Counted from the first letter of the stretch, positions 42,303 to 51,674 are shown. The stretch: 64,000 nucleotides of DNA from Acidobacteriota bacterium (GCA_016700075.1 CP065000.1:2604001-2668000); one strand, 5' to 3'. Translations and numbers: made by a program. Notes: generated by a model from the letters alone, not told the origin.

Positions 42303-44015
42303 CTATTCCGGCAGTCCCATTCGCTTCAGTATTGCCGCGTAACGCTTGTCGCTCTTGAGTGAACCAAACTGCGCGTCCCGCCTGATCGACAACACCAATT
42401 CAAAGCCGCGGCTTTCTACATCTTTTTCTATCCATTCAAAAGCCTTGTCTTTATTACCCAGTGCCGCATATACTTCGGCGATCTGGACACCAACTGTTTT
42501 CTGTTTTGCATAGGCGTCTTCCAGTTCTTTGATTATCGCCATTGCATTCGCCGTCTGCCCGGTCTCTGCATAGACAGCTCCAAGTTTAGAAACAATTCTA
42601 CGGATCTTTCCATTCGTTAATTCAACCGCCTTTTTCGCTTCAGCCAAGGCATCGGCACTGCGTCCTTGTCCCAGATACACACACGCCATCAATTGAGGTC
42701 CCCCGGGGAATTTGGGATCTAGATCTACAACTCTTTTGGCAAACTCGGTCGCAGACTGAGGATCAAGTTTGTCCTGACAGTAATGATTCGCAAGGTTGTA
42801 ATTGACGATCACTGACAACGGCTCAAGCTCGTACGATTTCTTTAGCGCCCTCGTTGCGTCATCGACTCTTCCCTGCGTTATCAGGTATTCGTGGTACCAT
42901 CTGTGCGCATTCGCATAGTCCGGGCTCAATTCGATAGCCCGCAGGAATTCCTTTTCGGATTCAGCCCAATTCCACGAGTACAAATTTACATATGCGAGCG
43001 ATGCGTGAGCTTCCCCAAGCGAATCATCGATCTCAATTGCTCGTTTTGCGAATTGCCTGGCTTTCGACAATGAATCAACCGGAAAGTCGTCATCCCACCA
43101 TTGGAATACTGCATACGAATCGGCGAGACCGACGTAAGCGAGCGCATATTTCGGGTCTTTGGCAATGGCTGCTTCGAACTGCTCGATGGCTTTTCGGAGG
43201 TTCACCCCATCCCTTTTGTTCCAGTAATACCGTCCCTGAAGATAATCCCTGTAAGCCTCAGCATTGGCGGTGTAGCTTTTCGCAATTTTCTCTTCTTCGG
43301 CACCCGTTAGCCTTGTTTTTAGACGGCTTGAAACATCTTTGGCGATCTCGCTCTGAAGTGAAACGAGATCCGACTGTTTTCGTACATACCGTTCGCTCCA
43401 CAGCACCGCGTCTTTGCGAACATCGACGAGTTCCAGACTCAGCGTCAATTCCTCCCCGCGTTGAACGATCCGGCCATTCAATACCGCGTGCACATTCAAT
43501 TCCTGCTCAATAGTTTTCGCGTCCGTTTTCGTTCCTTTATAACGAAAGACGGATGAGCTTGGCTTGACGTTCAAATTTGGCAGTTTGGACAAACTTCCGA
43601 TCAAGGTCTCGGTCATTCCATCGGAGAGATATTCGACGTCAGCATTGCCGCTTTCGTTGACAAACGGCATCACGGCGATCGATTCGATCTGGCTGGCCGG
43701 CATTAGATACTTATAGCCAAAGAACCCACCGACAAATAGGGCAACGGCGATAACCGCAGCAATCAGCGGCTTCGCACTCCGTCGCACCGAGTCAGAACCA
43801 CCTACGGTAGTGGGTGGTTGAAGAACAGCCGTCTTCACGTCGGTCTCGTCGGTAGGCTGCGTTAAACCACCCGCTGCCGTAGGTGGTTCTGACAAGATCG
43901 CGGTTGCCGGTTCATCCATCGACGCCGGCCCTTCGAGCAGCGCATTGCCGTCGTCGAGACAATACAGCAGCGTGTCGTCGTAATAATCTCGCCTGCATTC
44001 AGGGCATCGTTTCAT
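42303..44015 (-). CDS. Zinc-ribbon / TolB-like / TPR protein, array copy 2
   Basis: 570 residues. The linker differs from copies 3 to 5: it contains two family B palindromes read as SEPPTAAGG (43-50) and QPPTTVGG (66-73), around TQPTDETDVKTAVL. In this it matches the lone gene at 445-2217. Membrane helix at about 84-103, TolB-like domain (IESIAVMPFVNESGNADVEY), TPRs from about 255, end motif KSDKRYAAILKRMGLPE (a variant of DDPRFK). Confidence 0.85.
   Translation of the reverse strand: MKRCPECRRDYYDDTLLYCLDDGNALLEGPASMDEPATAILSEPPTAAGGLTQPTDETDVKTAVLQPPTTVGGSDSVRRSAKPLIAAVIAVALFVGGFFGYKYLMPASQIESIAVMPFVNESGNADVEYLSDGMTETLIGSLSKLPNLNVKPSSSVFRYKGTKTDAKTIEQELNVHAVLNGRIVQRGEELTLSLELVDVRKDAVLWSERYVRKQSDLVSLQSEIAKDVSSRLKTRLTGAEEEKIAKSYTANAEAYRDYLQGRYYWNKRDGVNLRKAIEQFEAAIAKDPKYALAYVGLADSYAVFQWWDDDFPVDSLSKARQFAKRAIEIDDSLGEAHASLAYVNLYSWNWAESEKEFLRAIELSPDYANAHRWYHEYLITQGRVDDATRALKKSYELEPLSVIVNYNLANHYCQDKLDPQSATEFAKRVVDLDPKFPGGPQLMACVYLGQGRSADALAEAKKAVELTNGKIRRIVSKLGAVYAETGQTANAMAIIKELEDAYAKQKTVGVQIAEVYAALGNKDKAFEWIEKDVESRGFELVLSIRRDAQFGSLKSDKRYAAILKRMGLPE
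43796..43888. repeat. Inverted pair of family B palindromes in array copy 2
   Basis: 43796-43819 (AACCACC TACGGTAGTG GGTGGTT) and 43865-43888 in the other direction. Compared with the copy at 1953 the inner stem has changed G-C to A-T on both sides in the first element, keeping the pairing; in the second element only one side has changed. Confidence 0.85.
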
Positions 44016-44021
44016 AATGTT

Positions 44022-45761
44022 CTATTCCGGCAGATTCATCCGTTTCAGCAAATCCTTGTATCGCGGGTCTGAGCGCAGGTTATCGAATTGCAACAATGAT
44101 GTAATGATCAGCAGCAAACCGCTACGCTGCCCGAAGTCCTTCTCCAGCCACTCGAAGACCTTATCATGGTCGCCAAGACCCATGTATACTCTGGCCAGGT
44201 ACTGTCCGAGCGCCTCGCGCCTGGTGTATCTATCTTCCAGTTCCTTTAATATTTGAAAAGCTTCAGAGCGTCGTCCGGCAACGGCGTAGGAGTAACCCAG
44301 ATCGCCCAGAACGACGCTCGCTCTATCCGACAACGTGGCCGCCTTCTCGATCAAAGCGATCCCTTCTTCATGACGCCCTTGTATGACGCGAGCTATTCCC
44401 AGGTTTGAGTACGCCCCCGTATAATTAGGGTTAAGTTCGATGATCTTTTCCCACTCCCCAATGGCAGTATCAACGTCACCCTTTATAAAATAGATCTGGG
44501 CGACATTCGAACTGATGACGGGCGAGAGAGGATCAAGTTCCTGCGCCCGTTTGATATGTCTCAGCGAGTCGTCAAATTGCCGTTTTATCCGAAAATAAAT
44601 GCTAAACCAGTGATGCGTTGTCGGGTAATTCGGATTGAGCGCGATGGCCTTCCTGAATTCTTGCTCCGATTCCGCCCATCGCCACTCCTTCTGAAGTATA
44701 GAGGCCAGGCTTGTATGAGCTTCTGCCAGCGAGTCATCGATCTGTAACGCCCTGTCCACAGCCGCCTTCGCCTTTGGCAAGGTCTCGCTAATAGGCGTTC
44801 CGGCGTACTCCTCAAGCAGCAGGTAACTGTCAGCCAATCCGACGTAACCAAGTGCGTAATTCGGATCGCGATCGACGGCCTGCTGAAATTCAGCGATCGC
44901 TCTCTTGATGCCTTCTGTACTTCTTAGGTTCCAGTAGAAACGACCTCTCAGATAGAACTGATACGCTTGAGAGTTTGTTGTTTCGCGTGCGTTTATTTGC
45001 TGCTGCTGTTCCCCGGAAAGTCGCAGCCGCAGTTTGTCCGTGATCTCGCGTGCTATCGCCTGCTTTATTGAAAGGGCATCCGCGGCCGGGCGGTCGTATT
45101 CCTCGCCCCAGAGCTGAGCGCCCGTGACGGCGTCGACGAGATCGACCTGTATATTAAGCCGGTCGCCGACCTGCCGCACTCTGCCCGTCAAAACCGCCCG
45201 TACGCTGAGGTCGCGGCCGACCTGCTCCGCATCTACATCCTTGCCCTTGTAACGAAAGGCAGTGTTCCTTGCGATCACTTTCAACTGCTGGATCTGTGTA
45301 AGGCTGTTTATCAGCGACTCCGCGATGCCGTCCGAGAGATATTCGAAGTTGGGATCGCTGCCTACGTTCTGAAATGGCAATACGGCGATCGAATCGATCT
45401 GGGTAGTTTCAGACGACAAATATCGATAGCCAAAAAAGGCACCTGCGACAATTACCGCAAGCGCGAGGGGCGCAAGTAATAGCCTTTTATCAAGACCTTT
45501 TGTTTTCGGAAGCTCGGTAATACCCGACGGCAAAACTGCCGTTTGCTCGGTCGTATGTATCTGCGCTCGTGTCGCGGCCTCGTTTGGGGCGGCCGTCGAA
45601 TGGAGTATCGCGGTCCGAGGCTCATCGAACTGCCCGCCCGCTGACGCAGGCGGTTCTGACCTGCCGCTCGCCGGGCCTTCGAGCAGAGCATTTCCATCAT
45701 CGAGACAATACAGCAGCGTATCGTCGTAATAATCCCGTCTACATTCAGGGCATCGTTTCAT
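44022..45761 (-). CDS. Zinc-ribbon / TolB-like / TPR protein, array copy 1
   Basis: 579 residues, first gene of the array. Linker residues 34-44 (RSEPPASAGGQ) are encoded by a family D palindrome, in the same place where copies 3 to 5 have family C. Membrane helix at about 94-112, TolB-like domain (IDSIAVLPFQNVGSDPNFEY), TPRs, end motif SDPRYKDLLKRMNLPE. No strong promoter was recognised in the 45-bp gap upstream, so transcription may come through from the SnoaL-like gene. Confidence 0.85.
   Translation of the reverse strand: MKRCPECRRDYYDDTLLYCLDDGNALLEGPASGRSEPPASAGGQFDEPRTAILHSTAAPNEAATRAQIHTTEQTAVLPSGITELPKTKGLDKRLLLAPLALAVIVAGAFFGYRYLSSETTQIDSIAVLPFQNVGSDPNFEYLSDGIAESLINSLTQIQQLKVIARNTAFRYKGKDVDAEQVGRDLSVRAVLTGRVRQVGDRLNIQVDLVDAVTGAQLWGEEYDRPAADALSIKQAIAREITDKLRLRLSGEQQQQINARETTNSQAYQFYLRGRFYWNLRSTEGIKRAIAEFQQAVDRDPNYALGYVGLADSYLLLEEYAGTPISETLPKAKAAVDRALQIDDSLAEAHTSLASILQKEWRWAESEQEFRKAIALNPNYPTTHHWFSIYFRIKRQFDDSLRHIKRAQELDPLSPVISSNVAQIYFIKGDVDTAIGEWEKIIELNPNYTGAYSNLGIARVIQGRHEEGIALIEKAATLSDRASVVLGDLGYSYAVAGRRSEAFQILKELEDRYTRREALGQYLARVYMGLGDHDKVFEWLEKDFGQRSGLLLIITSLLQFDNLRSDPRYKDLLKRMNLPE
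45634..45655. repeat. Palindromic repeat, family D, in array copy 1
   Basis: CCGCCCGCTGACGCAGGCGG followed by TTCTGAC, the reverse of the copies at 23037 and 29757. Read as PPASAGG in frame. Confidence 0.85.
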
Positions 45762-45793
45762 ATTTTTGTCCCGGCAGCTGTATTCGGATTATT

Positions 45794-45812
45794 GAATGAG
45801 TGTAACTCATTC
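45794..45812. other. Perfect hairpin over a stop codon
   Basis: GAATGAGT, loop GTA, ACTCATTC. It covers the stop of the SnoaL-like gene and lies 33 bp before array copy 1. There is no T-run on the minus side, so it may be a weak attenuator or an RNA-stability hairpin rather than a full terminator. Confidence 0.4.
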
Positions 45813-46187
45813 CTCCGGATGCAGGTAGAAGACCTTGCTGACGATCTTCCATTCGCCGTCGGTTTTGAGCAGAGTGAACATATCGGTAAAGCGGTGTCCG
45901 CCCCAGTTATGGCATTCGACGCGTGCGGTGGCGATGGTCTCGCAGATATCGACCGCGGATATGTCGGCCGTCAGTTCGGATGCGGGCCCGTTCTCGTCGA
46001 TCCAGTCGAAGAGCCCTTCGATCGGCCCTGCGATCAGGTCGGGTCCCAAATAGCCGTGAATGGTGGCTCTGTCGTGGAAAGCGGGCCTCATATCGCTGCT
46101 CTTTCCTGAGACGCCGCCGGAAATATAGGTGGTAAGTGCTTGAACGATCGCTTCGCGGTCGCCGCTTTGTGAGGTTGCGTAGGTCAT
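45807..46187 (-). CDS. SnoaL/NTF2-like protein
   Basis: 126 residues from ATG 46187 (MTYATSQSGDREAI). The cone-shaped fold is suggested by GDREAIVQALTTYISGG, FHDRATIHGYLGPDL, ARVECHNWGGHRFTDMFTLL and DGEWKIVSKVFY. Close in style to the putative lumazine-binding/DUF4440-type proteins. Could be an enzyme or a ligand-binding protein. Precedes the TPR array on the same strand. Confidence 0.75.
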   Translation of the reverse strand: MTYATSQSGDREAIVQALTTYISGGVSGKSSDMRPAFHDRATIHGYLGPDLIAGPIEGLFDWIDENGPASELTADISAVDICETIATARVECHNWGGHRFTDMFTLLKTDGEWKIVSKVFYLHPEE

Positions 46188-46282
46188 GATCCGGTTTTCT
46201 CCTGTTTTTGAGTTTCTGCGGGAAGACGTTTGTATATCTATAAAATCAAACGATAAAACAGAATAAAAAGGGTCATTCAGAG

Positions 46283-46320
46283 CAAAAAAATGCGCGTGAG
46301 GCATCAGGCCTCACGCGCAT
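46283..46320 (-). terminator. Rho-independent terminator of the zinc protease gene
   Basis: A perfect 13-bp stem (ATGCGCGTGAGGC with GCCTCACGCGCAT), 5-base loop and seven T on the minus strand. It begins 22 bp after the protease stop. Confidence 0.95.
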
Positions 46321-46342
46321 AACTGTTCGACCGTAAAGTTGT

Positions 46343-48994
46343 TTACGGTTCGATCACGTAATCCGGCCAGCACGAGGTCGGATTAAGATAGAGTTCGAGA
46401 AATTCCATCGCAAAACGGTTTGCCGCAGGATTTGAGAACGACGGTGCGTTCGGATCGAGTATCTTGCCGATCTGATCGAGCGTCGCTTCCAAATGGATCT
46501 TCGTCGTGCGGTCGGTCGTCTTCGGCAGAGCGGCGTTGATCTCGCTCACCAGTTCACGAAGTTCGGCGCGATAGAACGCACGCTCGTCGCCGCTCGATAT
46601 GAACATCGCCTGGAAACCTGCGGGCACGTTCGCCGGTGCTGTCGGCGGCGGGCCGGTTATCTTGTTATTTGCGATATCAAGATAAGACCGCTGCAGATTG
46701 CGCCTGTAAGCGTCGATCACAGGAGCATCGGTCTTAAGCTCGGACCAGACGCCGTTGCGAACATCGCCCAGGAAATCCGCCGGATGATATGCCGACGGGC
46801 CGTCGAGTGCGTTCTGTTCGATCATGCGGGCGAAACGCGGGCTCGAAAGCAGGTTGTTCAGTACGCTGTTCTGTGCGTTGCGTACGCGGTTCAAGGCACC
46901 GATCGGCTCTATTCGCCGCAAAATGTCCTTATCGATCGCCCAGTCGGGCCGTGCAAAGGCGTTGTCATTGAGGAACTTGACCGCCTGTGCCTGCCGTGCA
47001 CGCGGGATCATCGTGAACCGCACACCTGTTTGGCCGATGTGCCTCTGCTGCGAATCAAATCCGCCGACGATCGCGGCGACGTGGTTCAATTCGAGCACCC
47101 ATTGGCCGAGCATGCGGCCGTAGAGTTCAGACAGGTCGTTGTAAGGCTGGCCCGCCTGTGTGGTCGTTGCAGGAACGAGCAATTTGGCAACGCGGCGCAG
47201 ATTCGCGATACCCAGCGTTGTTGACGCGATCGCGTCGGCGTCGCCGACGGCCTCGGTCAGTTCGCCAGGGTCGCTGCCGGCTGAGCCCTGTGTCGAAAAC
47301 CGCAGCCACGGCGTCTCGTCCTGCTGGCGTGCCCAACTGTCGAGCGTCGGCAATTCGGCGTCGGACGATTTGGCGGTCGGAATGGGTTTGTATCCCCACA
47401 TCGTCGCCCATACGTCATACGGGCCGATGCCCGGAACGAGGTCTTCGACAGCGATCTTGTCTTCAGGCTGTGCGACATAGTTGAAACGCGAATAGTCCAT
47501 CAGCGTGGCAACGTGGCCCATCTTCTTGACCCACTCGCGGTCGCGGACCTTGTCCTGCGGATACAACGAGCTCGCCTTCATGTTGTGCTGGAAACCGAGC
47601 GTGTGGCCGACCTCGTGTGCGACGACGTATTCGACCAGCGTGCCCATCAGATCATCCGGCATCGGCAGCTTGTGAACGCGCGGGTCGAGCGGGCCGACCT
47701 GCGTGAAATACCACGAACGCTGCAGGTTCATGATGTTGTGATACATCTGAATGTCGGATTCCAGGATCTCGCCGGTTCGCGGGTCGTTGATATGCGGGCC
47801 CGAAGCGTTCTCGATGGTCGAGGGCAGCCAGCGGATCACTGAATAACGTGCGTCTTCCGGATCGAACTCCGGATCTTCCGCTTTTGAGGGCTGCATCTTT
47901 GCGATGATTGCGTTCTTGAACCCTGCCGCCTCGAACGCTTTCTGCCATTTCTCTACGCCGCGGATCGTGAAAGGAACCAGCCATTTCGGTGTCGCACGAT
48001 CGACGTAGTAAACAATGGGCTTCACCGGCTCGGAAAGGGCCGCGTTCGGGTCTTTCTTTTCCAGACGCCAGCGCGTGATGTAGCGCCGCTGCTGAGCGCG
48101 GTGTTCCGGGCGTCCATAGTCCGTCTGCGTCACTGAGAAATATCCGACGCGTTCATCAAACAGACGCGGCATCATCGGGTTTTCGGGCAGTTTGACCATA
48201 CTGTAATGCAGCACTACGCTCGCACTTCCGGGCGACATTCCCGAACCGCCGGGACCGCCCTGCTGCTGTTGAAAAGCTCCCGCCGGCGAGGGCTGCCGCA
48301 CATAGGTATGCGTCGCGCGTGCTTCGATGTTCGTCGGGAAAGCCGAGACGCGGTCGATGAAAGTTCGTGTCGTGTCCATCGTCGTCGCGTTCAATCGCTG
48401 ACGTGCGCTGAATTCGAAGACATCGGTCGTAAACAGTCTACCGACCTCGATCACCGCAGTGTCGTTGTTCGGGCCAAAGGCGGCGACAGGAAACGACATC
48501 AAAATTGTCTCGTTATTCGCAGCCGCGACCGCCTCTGCGATGGGCAGGGTCGGGTCGGCAACGATGCCGTAATTCACGTTGCGGAGCATCACCTTATTGT
48601 CGGCCAGTTCCCATCGCACCACGCGGCGGCCGAGTGCCTGTCCGCCGTAGCCGACGCCGAGCGTTGTTCTGGCGATCTGCGTCACCCACAGGAATTCCTT
48701 GCCCATCTCGGATTTCGGGATCTCGTAATAATACTTATCCTTTACCTGATGAACGGTGAAGATGCCTTTCTTTGATTTTGCATCGGCAGTGATCACCTTG
48801 TCATACGGCTGCGGGTCCTGCGAGGAAGCAGCTCCTGCTCCGCCCGGCATTCCGGGCCTAACGCCTGCCGGCGGGCCGCCTGCGGGTGTACCTGTCGGTG
48901 CGGGCGCCGGTGTCGGATCCTGTGCGGGCAGGATACCAACAAACATCGAAAAGACGAACGTATACAACAACACGCGTCCTGCGGTCTTAAACAT
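46343..48994 (-). CDS. Exported zinc-dependent metalloprotease (DUF5117/DUF5118 type)
   Basis: 883 residues with a signal sequence followed by a Pro/Gly/Ala-rich stretch (about 25-60). The metzincin-like zinc site is VVAHEVGHTLGFQHN at about residue 457-471 (HExxHxxGxxH). The N-terminal half is the DUF5118/DUF5117 region (YDKVITADAKSKKGIF, EFLWVTQIARTT, RFIDRVSAFPTNIE-like). These large proteases are common in Bacteroidota and acidobacteria and are thought to act outside the cytoplasm; substrates are unknown. Single-gene unit with its own terminator. Confidence 0.9.
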   Translation of the reverse strand: MFKTAGRVLLYTFVFSMFVGILPAQDPTPAPAPTGTPAGGPPAGVRPGMPGGAGAASSQDPQPYDKVITADAKSKKGIFTVHQVKDKYYYEIPKSEMGKEFLWVTQIARTTLGVGYGGQALGRRVVRWELADNKVMLRNVNYGIVADPTLPIAEAVAAANNETILMSFPVAAFGPNNDTAVIEVGRLFTTDVFEFSARQRLNATTMDTTRTFIDRVSAFPTNIEARATHTYVRQPSPAGAFQQQQGGPGGSGMSPGSASVVLHYSMVKLPENPMMPRLFDERVGYFSVTQTDYGRPEHRAQQRRYITRWRLEKKDPNAALSEPVKPIVYYVDRATPKWLVPFTIRGVEKWQKAFEAAGFKNAIIAKMQPSKAEDPEFDPEDARYSVIRWLPSTIENASGPHINDPRTGEILESDIQMYHNIMNLQRSWYFTQVGPLDPRVHKLPMPDDLMGTLVEYVVAHEVGHTLGFQHNMKASSLYPQDKVRDREWVKKMGHVATLMDYSRFNYVAQPEDKIAVEDLVPGIGPYDVWATMWGYKPIPTAKSSDAELPTLDSWARQQDETPWLRFSTQGSAGSDPGELTEAVGDADAIASTTLGIANLRRVAKLLVPATTTQAGQPYNDLSELYGRMLGQWVLELNHVAAIVGGFDSQQRHIGQTGVRFTMIPRARQAQAVKFLNDNAFARPDWAIDKDILRRIEPIGALNRVRNAQNSVLNNLLSSPRFARMIEQNALDGPSAYHPADFLGDVRNGVWSELKTDAPVIDAYRRNLQRSYLDIANNKITGPPPTAPANVPAGFQAMFISSGDERAFYRAELRELVSEINAALPKTTDRTTKIHLEATLDQIGKILDPNAPSFSNPAANRFAMEFLELYLNPTSCWPDYVIEP

Positions 48995-49357
48995 TTGATT
49001 TCCTCCGGTTGTGTCTGTGAATAGCGGTTATCTCCAGTCGGCAAAAATTCCGTTTCTAAGCGTCTGTCATACAGCTCGCGAAAATTGGAGGGCCTTACTG
49101 AATCTACGGTTTTTATAACACCCGAATTCCCGCATTGCAACGAAAATAGGGCTTATACGCGGGTTATTTCTGTAAAGTTTTGTCAATAAGAGCGTCCACA
49201 GATCGGTTTAGAAAAGGACAGTTAACGCAGAGACCGCAAAGACCGCTGAGCAAAGGGAAGTTTGTACGCTCCTCCGCTTACACCCGCTTCGCTCATTCAA
49301 TTGTGTCTATTCTATTTCTTTGCGATCTCAGCGGTCTCTGCGTTTCAAGGCCTTCGG
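48995..49357. other. Intergenic region with a period-9 inverted-arm element
   Basis: 363 bp without a gene. The left 150 bp should hold the protease promoter, but I see no clear -35/-10 pair. The right part (49224-49345) is the repeat element described separately, ending 12 bp before the stop of the methyltransferase. Confidence 0.6.
49224..49345. repeat. Period-9 inverted-arm element
   Basis: The left arm reads AACGCAGAG, ACCGCAAAG, ACCGCTGAG, CAAAG; the right arm TTTGCGATC, TCAGCGGTC, TCTGCGTTT. Each arm has a fixed 9-bp period and the arms are inverted copies, about 60 bp apart. Confidence 0.8.
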
Positions 49358-50161
49358 CTATGAAGTGCGGCGGATGACGGCAGTTCCCGCTTTGTCGGGA
49401 ATGAGTATCAGATTCTCGGGTTTGTCTGCAAAGAACTCATCGACCGCCTTTTCCGCGCCGTCCCACACGAGGCTTGCATAATCGTGCACTATCAGCCAGC
49501 CGCCGGGCACCAGCCGCGGATAAAAATATTCAAGTGCGGCCTTCATCGGCGCGTAGAGATCGCAGTCAAGGTGTACAAGGCAAAAACGCGGGTCGCCCTC
49601 GACCTGTCCGAGTGAATCCGGAAAAAAGCCCGCGACATAAACAGCGTTCTCTTCGCCGACGAGCCGTTTTACGCGCTCCAGCGACGTATTTGAAAAGGCT
49701 GCCGGGGCTTTGGCGTCCACGCCCGCCAGGTCGCGTTGGTCAAAGCCTTCGTATGTGTCGAAAAGATATGCCGTCGTGCCGAGCTTTCGCGCCAATTTCG
49801 CCAACAGGAACGCCGAATTCCCGCGAAAAACGCCCAATTCGGCGACGTCGCCCGTGATGCCTTCTTTCAATATCTGGTCGCAGGTGAGATTCAGAAAATG
49901 GTATCGCGGCATGTCGCCGGCGTTGTTCGGATTGCCGCTCAGCCATTTGCCCGTGTCCGCAGGATCGAAAAGCCCGCCGCGTTCGCGGTATTTCGGCAGA
50001 TGCGTAACGTATCGCTCCGGTGCGTGCGACAGCGAAAAGGATCGCGGCAGTAGCCGAACGAGCCGAGTGCGAAAAGGGATCGTGCGGATCGCGATCTTTG
50101 CGTATCGCCACGCTTTTCCGGGCTCGCGAAACGCCCTGCCGATCTGCGAAATTAGGCTCAT
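49358..50161 (-). CDS. TylF/MycF-like class I methyltransferase
   Basis: 267 residues. The SAM-binding fold is seen in ITGDVAELGVFRGNSAFLL and TAYLFDTYEGFD; the family metal and substrate residues lie in FCLVHLDCDLYAPMKAALEYFYPRLVPGGWLIVHDY. TylF-family enzymes methylate sugar hydroxyls in antibiotics and in cell-surface glycans; the latter is more likely here. xth starts 10 bp upstream on the same strand. Confidence 0.85.
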   Translation of the reverse strand: MSLISQIGRAFREPGKAWRYAKIAIRTIPFRTRLVRLLPRSFSLSHAPERYVTHLPKYRERGGLFDPADTGKWLSGNPNNAGDMPRYHFLNLTCDQILKEGITGDVAELGVFRGNSAFLLAKLARKLGTTAYLFDTYEGFDQRDLAGVDAKAPAAFSNTSLERVKRLVGEENAVYVAGFFPDSLGQVEGDPRFCLVHLDCDLYAPMKAALEYFYPRLVPGGWLIVHDYASLVWDGAEKAVDEFFADKPENLILIPDKAGTAVIRRTS

Positions 50162-50170
50162 TAGATAAGG

Positions 50171-50941
50171 CTAGACCGCGAATTCCGCGATCACCGGTGC
50201 GTGGTCGCTCGGTTTTTCCAGGCCGCGTGTCGAGGTGTCGATCACGCACGACGTGCATTTTGCCGTTAGGCTCGGCGACGTCCAGATGTAGTCGATGCGC
50301 AGGCCCTGATTCTTCTGCCAGGCTCCCTCGCGGTAATTCCACCACGAAAACTGCTTCACATCGCCGTTCTTCACGCGGAAAGCGTCGTCAAACCCCCACT
50401 GTTTCACGTAGTGCATCGCCGCGCGTTCGGGCAGCGTAAAATGCAGTTTGCCCTGCCAATGCGGCACGCTCCAGACGTCCTCGTCCGTCATCGCCACGTT
50501 AAAATCACCGCACAGCAGAACGTCGCCCGCCGTGTCGCAGCCGGCGTCAAAAAAATGCCGCAGCCGCTGCAGCCAGTCCAGCTTGAAAGCGAATTTGTCC
50601 GTGCCGAGCTCCGTGCCGTTAGGTATGTACGTATTGACCATGCGGACGCCTTTCACCGTCGCGGCGATCAGGCGTTTGGGAGCATCTTCGTCGTCGTCCG
50701 CAAAGCCTTTCTGCACGTCCGACATCGCGTGTTTCGACAATATCGCGACGCCATTATACGATTTCTGCCCGAAAAACTCCGCCTCGTAACCGAGCTCGTT
50801 CACGATCGGAAGAGGGAAGTTCTCGTCAACGCATTTTGTCTCCTGCAGGCAGATCACGTCCGGCTGCTCACGCCTCGCCCACTCGACCAGATGCGGCACA
50901 CGAACGTTGATCGAATTCACATTCCAAGTTGCGATCTTCAT
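50171..50941 (-). CDS. xth: Exodeoxyribonuclease III / AP endonuclease
   Basis: 256 residues from ATG 50941 (MKIATWNVNSINVRV); longer readings upstream run through a repeat and are unlikely. Catalytic motifs: WNVNSI, CLQETKC (Glu), NTYIPNGTE, LCGDFNVA (Asp, Asn) and the C-terminal SDHAPV (Asp-His). It removes abasic sites and 3' blocks during base excision repair. The type is the xth (E. coli ExoIII-like) group. Confidence 0.95.
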   Translation of the reverse strand: MKIATWNVNSINVRVPHLVEWARREQPDVICLQETKCVDENFPLPIVNELGYEAEFFGQKSYNGVAILSKHAMSDVQKGFADDDEDAPKRLIAATVKGVRMVNTYIPNGTELGTDKFAFKLDWLQRLRHFFDAGCDTAGDVLLCGDFNVAMTDEDVWSVPHWQGKLHFTLPERAAMHYVKQWGFDDAFRVKNGDVKQFSWWNYREGAWQKNQGLRIDYIWTSPSLTAKCTSCVIDTSTRGLEKPSDHAPVIAEFAV

Positions 50942-50977
50942 TAACATACTTTTACCACACACCGCCCAAACGAAGAA

Positions 50978-51080
50978 CCACTCGCGTGAGCGAGTGGCAA
51001 TTCCGCCGGACCGCAGGCTGCCAGAGTGCATTAGCCACTTCCTTATCGAAGTGGCTCTCCCTTGTCGGTCTCCGCGGTCT
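50978..51080. repeat. Cluster of family A, family F and period-9 repeats
   Basis: From left to right: family A at 50978-50997 (CCACTCGC GTGA GCGAGTGG, a compensated variant of the copies around RAYT 1), family F at 51008-51030, a family A relative at 51033-51056 (AGCCACTTC with GAAGTGGCT), then period-9 units CGGTCTCCG, CGGTCTCTG, CGTTCAGCC. They fill the space between xth and the divergent ATP synthase operon. Confidence 0.8.
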
Positions 51081-51218
51081 CTGCGTTCAGCCCATTTCTA
51101 AGCTCACAAAGCCTGCCTTGCCTTGACCCTAAATCAGCGCGCGTGGTAACCTCGTATCTTTTGAGAATCGGACGGTATTTTCACCGGTTCTGACCGTTAA
51201 CACGGTATTAAAAAGGTT

Positions 51219-51668
51219 ATGCAGCTTTTGGCATTTGCCGGATCAATTCAGCTTTTCCCGGACGGCACGCTGTTCATACACATCGGGCTCGTCCTGCTGA
51301 TGATCTATATCCTCAACCGCACGTTTTACAGGCCTATTAATAAGGCCATCACTGAGCGCGAAAAATACAGCGGCGGACATTCCAGCGAGGCCGACGAGAT
51401 CATCGCAAAGGCAGCCGAGAAAGAATCCGCTTACACTGCCGCGATGCTCGAAGCCCGCAGCGAAGGCTATTCGCTTATCGAAAAGCAGCAGCAAGAGGCC
51501 GAGGCCGCCCGTCAGGCAAAGCTCGCCGCTCTGCGAAGCGAAACAGCGGCACGCGTTGAGAAGGAAAAGGCAGACATTTCCAAACAGACCGCCGAAGCAC
51601 GCGACGCCATCGCCGCCGAGGCCGAAAAGATGGCAGACAAGATCGCAGGGGAGATGCTGAAAGCGTAA
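51219..51668 (+). CDS. atpF': F0F1 ATP synthase subunit b' (F0)
   Basis: 149 residues: an N-terminal membrane helix (LFIHIGLVLLMIYILNRTFY) and a long coiled coil rich in Ala, Glu and Lys. Together with the next gene it gives the two different b-type stalk subunits found in some phyla. First gene of the operon; atpB and atpE (a and c subunits) are not upstream. Confidence 0.9.
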   Translation: MQLLAFAGSIQLFPDGTLFIHIGLVLLMIYILNRTFYRPINKAITEREKYSGGHSSEADEIIAKAAEKESAYTAAMLEARSEGYSLIEKQQQEAEAARQAKLAALRSETAARVEKEKADISKQTAEARDAIAAEAEKMADKIAGEMLKA

Positions 51669-51674
51669 TTATAT

